Assembly (NCBI RefSeq): GCF_001905595.1 | Contig: NZ_LIXI01000006.1 | Location: 62,001-126,000 of the forward strand | Reading direction: 5' to 3' | Source of the DNA: Streptomyces sp. CB00316 | Lineage (GTDB): Bacteria > Actinomycetota > Actinomycetes > Streptomycetales > Streptomycetaceae | DNA length: 64,000 nt | Shown: positions 43,129 through 50,349 of the stretch, piece after piece | Layout of the letters: every line of letters starts with the position of its first letter | How positions within the stretch are numbered: the first letter of the stretch is position 1 | Program-made: the position numbers and the translations under genes | Notes under the pieces: generated by a model | Seen by the model: the letters and a program-made list of their open reading frames with translations, nothing else | The model's database searches: none | Told to the model about the DNA's origin: nothing

Positions 43129-43917
43129 TCACCCCCCGCACTGGGCGAGCATGGCCTGCTTGTCCGGAGCGGTGACCGGGAGTTCGTACTTCAGCGAGAC
43201 CTGGGCGAACCGCACCGCGTACGAGCAGCGGACCGGCTTGTACGGCGGCAGCCAGGCGGCCGGGCCGGAGTCGCGCTTGGCGTTGTTGGCCGGGCCGTCC
43301 ACCGGCAGGAGGTTGAGCGGGTCGTTGGCGATCTGCTGCCGCTTGGTCTCGTTCCAGCGGGCGGCGCCCATCTGCCAGTTGTAGGACAGCGGCATCACGT
43401 GGTCGACCTGCACCTCGGTCGCCCGCTGCTTGCGCCAGTCGATGGACTTGCCGGTGTAGGGGTCCTTGAGCTTCAGCGAGACGACGACGCAGTCGGAGCC
43501 CGAGCGGTGCTCTATGTCCTTGCCGTCGCGGGCGAGGAGGTCGTTGCGGGTGTCGCAGCCGTTCCGGGCGAGCGGGATGCCGTCGATCCCGTCCTTCCAC
43601 GCGGAGCCGAACTTGCTCCGCTCGTAGCCGGTCTTCGGACCGCGGCCCTTGGTGGCGACCTTCTCGATGATCTTGCGGGCGGCGGCCCGGTCGGCGTCGC
43701 CGGTGAGAGGCGCCAGGCCCGGCTTCGTACCGTCGGGGTTGTCCAGCGGGCTGACGCCGAAGCCTTCGGCGGACTGTGCGCCGCCGTTCGCACCGCCGCT
43801 GGTGCCGCCGCCGCTCTCCGCCGCGAGGTCGTCGGGGTCGCAGCCGGCCAGGGCGAGCACGACGAGGGCGCTGAGGGCGGGCAGGGCCGCCGCTCGGTAC
43901 GTACGGGGAGATATCAC
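43129..43917 (-). CDS. Secreted HNH-family nuclease lipoprotein (DUF1524-like)
   Basis: Protein of 262 residues with signal peptide and lipobox ALAGC (C26). The HNH region reads VDHVMPLSYNWQMGA, then NETKRQQIANDPLNLLPVDG and NNAKRDSGPAAWLPP, matching the DUF1524/GmrSD-C nuclease pattern, with a C-terminal YAVRFAQVSLKYELP. Three or more cysteines suggest disulfides outside the cell. Secreted nucleases of this type are common in Streptomyces and may scavenge DNA. The GTG start has AGGA at eight bases. Confidence 0.88.
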   Translation of the reverse strand: MISPRTYRAAALPALSALVVLALAGCDPDDLAAESGGGTSGGANGGAQSAEGFGVSPLDNPDGTKPGLAPLTGDADRAAARKIIEKVATKGRGPKTGYERSKFGSAWKDGIDGIPLARNGCDTRNDLLARDGKDIEHRSGSDCVVVSLKLKDPYTGKSIDWRKQRATEVQVDHVMPLSYNWQMGAARWNETKRQQIANDPLNLLPVDGPANNAKRDSGPAAWLPPYKPVRCSYAVRFAQVSLKYELPVTAPDKQAMLAQCGG

Positions 43918-44065
43918 GTGAAGCCATCCTGACGGGGAGAAAGCCGAACGCTCAGAATCCTATGGGCGTCTTCCCCGTCGAGGGTGCTTTCATGACTCGC
44001 CTTCAGCCGTTCCGCCCCCCGAGGGCCGGGAGGGGGACGGGGCCTCGCACTCAGTCCATGAGCGC

Positions 44066-44938
44066 TCAGACCTTGCCGATGCCGAGCGTGTTCTCACCGG
44101 GCAGCATCCCCGAGCCGATGATCTCCAACCACGGCTCCCCCAGCAGCTCCGCGAGCCGCACGCGCCCCTCCTCTCCCAGAGCCCGCCACGGCGCGGCGGC
44201 CTCCTCGTCGGTGCGCAGCTCCACCTTCGCGCGCAGCTCGCGCCCGGCCTCCGTGGCCGTGCCGTCCGCCGCCAGCAGCCCGCGCTCCTGGAGCCGGCGC
44301 CGAGCCGCGCCCCACTCCTGCTCGCCCCAGCCACGGCTCGCGAAGACCTCGGGGCGGGCGGCGCCGACCGCCGCGAAGGAGACCAGCGTCTCGACCGGGT
44401 CGAGACCGGCCGCTTGGAGCGCGGCGATGTGCCCGTCGCCCCGGTGCTCGCGCAGCACGGTCGCCGCCTGCCAGAGGGCGAGGTGCGGGGCGTCCGGCCA
44501 GGGCAGGGCGGAGTTGGCGGGGCCGAGGGCGCCCAGGGCACCTGGGGTCGTCGACTCCGCCGCCCGCCGAGCCAGCGCGGCGGCCTCGGCGAAACCGGCC
44601 CCCTCCACCCTCCGGTCCCCGAACAACGCCCGGTAGGACCGGTCGACCGCCCGCAGCCGGGCCGCGAGCACGGCCTGGGGCGGGGCGGTCGCCCAGCTCG
44701 CCGGTACGTACCGCGCCACCGCCGCCGGGGCGAAGCTGTGGAACGTCCGCACCACCTCGTCCGCCCCGGCCGCACCGAGCGGAGCCGCGCGCCAGGCGAA
44801 GTAGCTCGCCCAGCGTTCCTCGGTGTCGTACCCCAGCGCGGCGGCCTCCCTGAAGGCCTCGGGTGCGTAGTACAGGACGGCGTGCAGGGGCTCCAGGAGG
44901 TGCCACATCTGCCGCACGCGCGCCGCTTCGCCGGTCAT
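44066..44938 (-). CDS. SCO6745-family protein
   Basis: All-helical protein of 290 residues of the actinobacterial SCO6745 family (RQMWHLLEPLHAVLYYAPEA at the N-terminus, then LRAVDRSYRALFG and a C-terminal GEPWLEIIGSGMLPGENTLG). No catalytic motif is known. It is divergent from a TetR regulator and shares an upstream region with two copies of a TGACTAGAT repeat, so it is the likely target of that regulator. Confidence 0.85.
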   Translation of the reverse strand: MTGEAARVRQMWHLLEPLHAVLYYAPEAFREAAALGYDTEERWASYFAWRAAPLGAAGADEVVRTFHSFAPAAVARYVPASWATAPPQAVLAARLRAVDRSYRALFGDRRVEGAGFAEAAALARRAAESTTPGALGALGPANSALPWPDAPHLALWQAATVLREHRGDGHIAALQAAGLDPVETLVSFAAVGAARPEVFASRGWGEQEWGAARRRLQERGLLAADGTATEAGRELRAKVELRTDEEAAAPWRALGEEGRVRLAELLGEPWLEIIGSGMLPGENTLGIGKV

Positions 44939-44984
44939 GATCTCCGCCTTCTCTCCCCGCCCTTCCCTACCGGGAAGCGCGAAT

Positions 44985-45051
44985 CTTGCCAGTGACTAGA
45001 TTGAGTCTCCAGCATGCGCGCGCCGCCAGAACTTGTCAATGACTAGATGAC
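44985..45051. promoter_or_regulatory. Two direct repeats (TTGYCARTGACTAGAT) between SCO6745-like and TetR genes
   Basis: Copies at 44985-45004 and 45032-45051 share 16 of 20 bases and are 47 bp apart. One overlaps the -35 region of the TetR gene; the other lies about 46 bp upstream of the divergent gene. This arrangement fits autoregulation by the TetR protein and control of its partner. Confidence 0.6.
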
Positions 45052-45060
45052 GGCTAGGGT
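45033..45060 (+). promoter_or_regulatory. Promoter of the TetR gene, probably giving a leaderless mRNA
   Basis: -35 TTGTCA (45033-45038) and -10 TAGGGT (45055-45060) are 16 bp apart. The ATG at 45067 is seven bases after the -10, so transcription would start at or next to the start codon. Confidence 0.6.
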
Positions 45061-45066
45061 GGCGTC

Positions 45067-45657
45067 ATGAGCAGCAGCGAGCGCGAGCGCACCTACCACC
45101 ACGGCGACCTGCGGCGCGCCATCCTGGCCGCCGCCCTCGACGTCATCGCCGCGAACGGTCCGGCCGCCCTGAGCCTGCGCGACCTCGCCCGCCGGGCCGG
45201 CGTCTCGCACGCCGCTCCGGCGCACCACTTCAAGGACCGCACGGGCCTGCTGACCGCCGTGGCCGCCGAGGGGTACGCCCTGTTCGCCGACGCCCTGGCC
45301 GGGGCTCCGGACCTGCGGGAGCGGGGCGTCGCGTACGTACGGTTCGCGGCGACGCACCCCGCGCACTTCCAGGTGATGTTCCAGCCGGACCTCTACCGCA
45401 CCGACGATCCGGAGCTGCTCGCCTCCAAGGCGCGGGCGACCGAGGCGCTGCGCGCGGGCGTGGCGGACCTCCCGCCGGGCGGCCGGGGCGGGGACGACCG
45501 GCTCGCGGGGGTGGCCGCCTGGTCCCTGGCGCACGGCTTCGCGACCCTGCTGCTCAGCGGCAACCTGGCGGAGGCGATGGAGGGCCGGGAGCCGGATGCG
45601 GTCTTCCGGTCCCTCACGGGCCTGATCTTCACTCCTGACAGCCGGGGCGGCGACTGA
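45067..45657 (+). CDS. TetR-family transcriptional regulator
   Basis: Regulator of 196 residues. The N-terminal TetR helix-turn-helix is at about 10-60 (LRRAILAAALDVIAANGP, LSLRDLARRAGVSHAAPAHHF). The C-terminal ligand domain is of the WHG/TetR_C_33 type (YVRFAATHPAHFQVMFQPDLY). It starts without a ribosome site, consistent with a leaderless message. It is divergent from the SCO6745-family gene, with direct repeats between them. The ligand is unknown. Confidence 0.92.
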   Translation: MSSSERERTYHHGDLRRAILAAALDVIAANGPAALSLRDLARRAGVSHAAPAHHFKDRTGLLTAVAAEGYALFADALAGAPDLRERGVAYVRFAATHPAHFQVMFQPDLYRTDDPELLASKARATEALRAGVADLPPGGRGGDDRLAGVAAWSLAHGFATLLLSGNLAEAMEGREPDAVFRSLTGLIFTPDSRGGD

Positions 45658-45691
45658 CGACGAACGGACAGCCGCCCCCTGGCCGGTGACC

Positions 45692-45850
45692 TCAGCCGGT
45701 TTCGGGCGTGAACTCGTACCGCACCTCGTACAGACGACCCGTCTCGGCCATCACCGTGGCCCACGGTGGGCCGGTCGTCGTCGCTGAACACCACCCGCAA
45801 GGTGCGCAGGACCGGCAGGTCGCCGGGGAGGCGGAGGAGGCGGTACCGCG
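45692..45850 (-). pseudogene. GntR-family regulator remnant (C-terminal UTRA segment, frameshifted)
   Basis: The minus strand encodes PGDLPVLRTLRVVFSDDDRP in one frame and then, after a one-base shift, ATVMAETGRLYEVRYEFTPE and a stop at 45692-45694. Together these match the end of a GntR-UTRA regulator. The DNA-binding domain and most of UTRA are absent; the remnant abuts the mfd terminator. Confidence 0.75.
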
Positions 45851-45880
45851 TCGGCCCCGCCGGAATTCCGGCGGGGCCGA
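45851..45880. terminator. 30-bp perfect palindrome after mfd
   Basis: Arms TCGGCCCCGCCGG and complement around AATT, 20 bp past the mfd stop. The stem can fold with the central four bases as loop. Best read as the mfd terminator; it also borders the GntR remnant. Confidence 0.75.
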
Positions 45881-45899
45881 CGTACAGCGGACTCCAGAC

Positions 45900-48800
45900 T
45901 TACGACCCCAGGATCGTCGTCAGGAACTCCCCGGTCCACGACAGCAGTTCGCGCCCCACCACCGGCTTCCCGCCGATCTTGCCCGTCGTCGGGCGCGGGA
46001 CCAGGATCTGGTGGGCGGTCGGCTTGATGACCGTCTTGGGGTGCAGGCGCTTGAGGCGCAGCTCCTGGGATTCGCGGAGATCCACCGGGGCGAAGCGGAT
46101 GTTGGAGCCCTGGAGGACGATCTCGCCGACTCCGCAGGCGCGGGCCAGCATGCGCAGGCCGGCCACCAGGAGGAGGTTCTCGACCGGTTCGGGCAGGGGG
46201 CCGTAGCGGTCGGTGAGCTCCTCGCGGACCGCGCGGATGTCGTCCTCCGAGGTGGCCTGGGCGATCGAGCGGTACGCCTGGAGGCGCAGCCGCTCGCCGG
46301 GGGCGTAGTCGTGCGGGACGTGCGCGTCGACCGGGAGCTCGATCTTGACCTCCAGCGGGGGCTCCTCCTCCACGGAGCCGTCCATCTGGGCCCGGTAGTC
46401 GGCGACCGCCTCGCCGACCATGCGGATGTACAGGTCGAAGCCGACGCCCGCGATGTGGCCGGACTGCTCGCCGCCCAGCAGGTTGCCCGCGCCGCGGATC
46501 TCCAGGTCCTTCATCGCCACGTACATGCCCGCGCCCATCTCCGTGTGCTGGGCGATGGTGGCCAGGCGCTCGTGGGCCGTCTCCGTCAGGGGCTTCTCGG
46601 GGGGGTAGAGGAAGTAGGCGTAGCCCCGGTCTCGGCCTCGGCCCACCCGGCCGCGCAGCTGGTGGAGTTGGGAGAGGCCGAAGTTGTCGCCGCGCTCCAC
46701 GATCAGCGTGTTGGCGTTGGTGATGTCGATGCCGGATTCCACGATCGTCGTGGAGACCAGGACGTCGAACTTCTTCTCCCAGAAGTCCACCACCACCTGT
46801 TCCAGGGCCTGTTCGGACATCTGGCCGTGTGCCGTGGCGATCCGCGCCTCCGGGACGATCTCGCGCAGGCGGGCGGCGGCCCGGTCGATGGACTCGACCC
46901 GGTTGTGGATGTAGAAGACCTGGCCCTCGCGCAGGAGTTCACGGCGGATCGCCGCGCCGATCTGCTTCTCCTCGTACGGGCCGACGAAGGTCAGCACCGG
47001 GTGGCGCTCCTCCGGCGGGGTGGTGATCGTGGACATCTCGCGGATGCCGGTGACCGCCATCTCGAGCGTGCGGGGGATGGGCGTCGCGGACATCGTGAGG
47101 ACGTCGACGTTGGCGCGGAGCTTCTTCAGCTGCTCCTTGTGCTCCACGCCGAACCGCTGCTCCTCGTCCACGATGACCAGGCCCAGGTCCTTGAACTTCG
47201 TGTCGGCCGAGAAGAGGCGGTGGGTGCCGATCACCAGGTCGACCGAGCCGTCCTTCAGGCCTGCGAGGGTTGCCTTGGACTCCGTTTCGGACTGGAAGCG
47301 GCTCAATGCTCTTACGTTGACCGGGAATTGGGAGTACCGCTCGGTGAACGTGCCGTAGTGCTGCTGGACCAGGAGCGTCGTCGGGACCAGGACCGCCACC
47401 TGCTTGCCGTCCTGCACCGCCTTGAACGCCGCCCGGACCGCGATCTCCGTCTTGCCGTACCCGACGTCGCCGCAGACCAGCCGGTCCATCGGGACCGTCT
47501 TCTCCATGTCCTCCTTGACCTCGGCGATCGTGGAGAGCTGGTCCGGCGTCTCCGCGTACGGGAACGCGTCCTCCAGCTCCCGCTGCCACGGGGTGTCGGG
47601 GGCGAAGGAGTGGCCGGGGGCCGCCATCCGGGCCGAGTACAGCTTGATCAGGTCGGCGGCGATCTCCTTGACCGCCTTCTTGGCCCGCTGCTTCGTCTTC
47701 GTCCAGTCGGCGCCGCCGAGCCGGTGCAGGGTCGGAGCCTCGCCGCCCACGTACTTGGTGACCTGTTCCAGCTGGTCGGTCGGGATGTAGAGCCGGTCGC
47801 CCGGCTGGCCGCGCTTGGCGGGGGCGTACTCGACGAGCAGGTACTCACGCGTCGCGCCCTGGACCGTGCGCTGCACCATCTCCACGTACCGGCCGACACC
47901 GTGCTGCTCGTGGACGATGTAGTCGCCCGCCTCCAGCGTCAGCGGGTCGATCGTCTTCCTGCGGCGGGCCGGCATCCGGCCCAGGTCCTTGGTGGCGGTG
48001 CGCTGGCCGGTCAGGTCCGTCTCGGTGAGCACCGCCAGCTTCAGCGCCGGGTCGACGAACCCCTGGTCGATCGCCCCGCAGGAGACGTGGACCACGGAAG
48101 GGGCGATCTCGGCGAGGTCCGGCACGAAGCGGGCCGCGATGCCCTCGCCGCCCAGCACCTCGACCGTACGGGTGGCGAGCCCCTGGCCCTCGGTGACGTA
48201 CACCGTGCGCCATCCGTCGGCCAGCCACCCCTTCGTGTCGGCGAGCGCCCGGGCGGTGTCGCCCCGGTACGCCTCCGGGGCGTGCATCGACAGCTTGAGC
48301 GTGTCCTCGTCGTGGTCGGCGTCCTCGGCCGCGAACGGGGAGGTCGACCACCACATCATCCCCAGCTCACGGGCCCTGTCCCGGACGTCCGCGATGCTCC
48401 GCAGCGAGGCCGCGCCCACGTCGATCGGGGCCTCGCCGCCGCCCGCCGTCGCCGCCCACGACGCCTGGAGGAACTCCTGACTCGTGGCGACCAGGTCGGA
48501 CGCCCGGGTCCGGACCCGCTCCGGGTCGCAGACCAGCGCCATCGACCCCTTGGGCAGGACGTCGAGCAGCAGCTCCATGTCGTCGACCAGGACCGGGGCC
48601 AGCGACTCCATGCCCTCGACCGCGATGCCCTCCGCGATCTTGCCGAGCAGCTCGCCCAGCTCCGGGTGCGCCTCGGCGAGGGCCGCCGCTCGCTCCCGTA
48701 CCGCGTCGGTCAGCAGCAGCTCACGGCAGGGCGGTGCCCACAGCCCATGGTCCGCGACCTCCAGGGAACGCTGGTCGGCGATCTTGAAGTACCGGATCTC

Positions 48801-49433
48801 CTCGACGTCGTCGCCCCAGAACTCCACCCGAAGGGGGTGCTCCTCGGTCGGCGGGAAGACGTCCAGGATCCCTCCCCGTACGGCGAACTCGCCCCGCTTC
48901 TCCACCAGCTCCACCCGCGCGTACGCGGCGGCCGCCAGCGCGTCCACCACTTCCCCCAGGTCCGCGTTCTGCCCGCTCGTCAGCGCCACCGGTTCCAGCT
49001 CGCCGAGCCCCTTGACCTGCGGCTGGAGCACAGAACGGACCGGCGCCACGACCACCGAGATCGGACCCGTCTCCGGGTCGTCCTCGCGCGGGTGCGCCAG
49101 GCGCCGCAGCACGGCGAGGCGGCGGCCCACGGTGTCCGAGCGGGGCGAGAGGCGCTCGTGCGGCAGGGTCTCCCAGGACGGGAACTCCGCCACCGTGTCC
49201 GGCGGCAGCAGCGTCCGCAGGGCGGCGGCCAGGTCCTCGGCCTCCCGGCCCGTCGCGGTGACGGCCAGCACGGTCCGGCCGGTCTGCCGGGCCAGCGCGG
49301 CCACGGCGAACGGCCGGGCGCCGGGCGGACCCACCAGGTCGACACGCATGCGGTGGCCGTCGGCGGCGGCCTTCACCGCCTCGGCGATCGCCGGGTCCGT
49401 TACGACGACATCCAGCAGACCGTGCAGGCTCAT
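45900..49433 (-). CDS. mfd: Transcription-repair coupling factor
   Basis: DNA translocase of 1,177 residues that removes RNA polymerase stalled at lesions and recruits UvrA. The N-terminal UvrB-like region (about 1-350) is followed by the RNA polymerase-interaction domain (DYIVHEQHGVGRYVEM near 500) and the RecG-like motor with Walker A K661 (GDVGYGKTE) and DEEQ box at D756. The TRG-region and C-terminal D7 domain complete it. The ATG at 49433 begins MSLHGLLD; an ATG seven codons upstream is an alternative. Gene order near mazG and eno is conserved in actinobacteria. Confidence 0.97.
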   Translation of the reverse strand: MSLHGLLDVVVTDPAIAEAVKAAADGHRMRVDLVGPPGARPFAVAALARQTGRTVLAVTATGREAEDLAAALRTLLPPDTVAEFPSWETLPHERLSPRSDTVGRRLAVLRRLAHPREDDPETGPISVVVAPVRSVLQPQVKGLGELEPVALTSGQNADLGEVVDALAAAAYARVELVEKRGEFAVRGGILDVFPPTEEHPLRVEFWGDDVEEIRYFKIADQRSLEVADHGLWAPPCRELLLTDAVRERAAALAEAHPELGELLGKIAEGIAVEGMESLAPVLVDDMELLLDVLPKGSMALVCDPERVRTRASDLVATSQEFLQASWAATAGGGEAPIDVGAASLRSIADVRDRARELGMMWWSTSPFAAEDADHDEDTLKLSMHAPEAYRGDTARALADTKGWLADGWRTVYVTEGQGLATRTVEVLGGEGIAARFVPDLAEIAPSVVHVSCGAIDQGFVDPALKLAVLTETDLTGQRTATKDLGRMPARRRKTIDPLTLEAGDYIVHEQHGVGRYVEMVQRTVQGATREYLLVEYAPAKRGQPGDRLYIPTDQLEQVTKYVGGEAPTLHRLGGADWTKTKQRAKKAVKEIAADLIKLYSARMAAPGHSFAPDTPWQRELEDAFPYAETPDQLSTIAEVKEDMEKTVPMDRLVCGDVGYGKTEIAVRAAFKAVQDGKQVAVLVPTTLLVQQHYGTFTERYSQFPVNVRALSRFQSETESKATLAGLKDGSVDLVIGTHRLFSADTKFKDLGLVIVDEEQRFGVEHKEQLKKLRANVDVLTMSATPIPRTLEMAVTGIREMSTITTPPEERHPVLTFVGPYEEKQIGAAIRRELLREGQVFYIHNRVESIDRAAARLREIVPEARIATAHGQMSEQALEQVVVDFWEKKFDVLVSTTIVESGIDITNANTLIVERGDNFGLSQLHQLRGRVGRGRDRGYAYFLYPPEKPLTETAHERLATIAQHTEMGAGMYVAMKDLEIRGAGNLLGGEQSGHIAGVGFDLYIRMVGEAVADYRAQMDGSVEEEPPLEVKIELPVDAHVPHDYAPGERLRLQAYRSIAQATSEDDIRAVREELTDRYGPLPEPVENLLLVAGLRMLARACGVGEIVLQGSNIRFAPVDLRESQELRLKRLHPKTVIKPTAHQILVPRPTTGKIGGKPVVGRELLSWTGEFLTTILGS

Positions 49434-49621
49434 AGGGGCATCCGTCCGGGTCATGAGGTGATGAGATGTTCCCGGCAGCCGGCTGCTGCCAGGGGGCAAC
49501 GCGAAGAGCCCGACACGTGGGACGAGCCGGGGGTTCCCAGACTACGACCCGCCAGTGACAGCCGCTCCCCGCGACCAAACGCGCCGGTGTACCGGGCGGG
49601 CCCGGTGGGGGGTCGCCACGG

Positions 49622-50000
49622 CACGTCATTGACGGTCTACGCGCGGAGCAGGGGGCCCGTACACCGCCTCCGCAGGGCATCGAGCAGCTGGAGGGGCTCA
49701 CCCAGATCCGTAACCGGATCGACGACCTCGCCTTCTTCGCCCGGGACGAGATCCTCTCCGTGGAGCCGTACCCCGGCTCTCCCTGGAGAACATCGCCCGC
49801 TCCGGACCGCTGGACCTGCGCTGCCTCAGACGCGGCGTCCGGATCCGCAACGTCGTCTCCAGCGTCGCCCTCCAGGACCGGCCGACCGCCGCCTGTCCAC
49901 GGAAGCTGTCCGAGCACGGGGCGTCGATCCGGGTCACCGCGGACACCACCGAACGGCTCCTCGTCTACGACCGCCGCGCCGCCCTCGTCCCGCTGGCCTC
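49622..50000 (+). pseudogene. LuxR/TrmB-like regulator remnant, frameshifted
   Basis: The plus strand reads HVIDGLRAEQGARTPPPQGI, then EQLEGLTQIRNRIDDLAFFA and RDEILSVEPYP, and after a shift near 49774 LSLENIARSGPLDLRCLRRG, ... ASIRVTADTTERLLVYDRRA and ALVPL. These are the central segments of the TrmB/LuxR-type regulators common in Streptomyces. The N-terminal TrmB helix-turn-helix and C-terminal LuxR domain are missing. Confidence 0.75.
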
Positions 50001-50261
50001 CCGCTCCCGGCCCCGGCCCACCTCCGGGTGGCAGCACGGTGACCGGGGAGCAGGGCGGGCGGGCCGTCACCCGAGGTCCGGTTCGCGCGGGGCACCCGAT
50101 GCGGCGGCCTGGGCCGTACGACGCGTTCGGCGGCGTCCGGCGGGCGGTCGTCGTGTCCGTGCTGCACACGTGCGGCCGCCCGTGCAACAAGCTGACGGGG
50201 CGCGCCGTGACCGGCGGGCCCTGTCAGGGAACCGGGTGGAGCATGGGCGGGGAACGGAGTC

Positions 50262-50295
50262 GGCCCCGGGGCGTTTGGAGGAACGTCCCGGGGCC
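50262..50295 (-). terminator. Hairpin after the second ABC operon
   Basis: Arms GGCCCCGGGGCGTT and AACGTCCCGGGGCC (one mismatch) with a six-base loop, 55 bp past the permease stop. Confidence 0.7.
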
Positions 50296-50349
50296 TGCCG
50301 GTCATCCTACGGTGAACCTCTGCTGCTCAGGGGCTCGTCGAGAGGTGCC

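Larger units (their letters stand above)
49434..50349. other. Long gene-free region with a decayed regulator
   Basis: About 900 bp between mfd and the second ABC operon. It holds the pseudogene at 49622-50000 and the ABC terminator at 50262-50295. Frames through 50000-50260 have no recognisable protein and mixed third-position bias, so I see no intact gene here. Confidence 0.55.

Noticed and set aside
45851..45880. 30-bp palindrome as an insertion-sequence end or attachment site
   Set aside because: Only one copy is seen, no transposase or integrase is near, and it lies 20 bp after the mfd stop, so a terminator explains it.
45708..50042. Very long open frame on the plus strand opposite mfd (over 1,400 codons)
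   Set aside because: It is an antisense shadow of mfd caused by high GC; the protein has low-complexity Arg/Gly/Val composition and no domain, whereas mfd is complete on the other strand.
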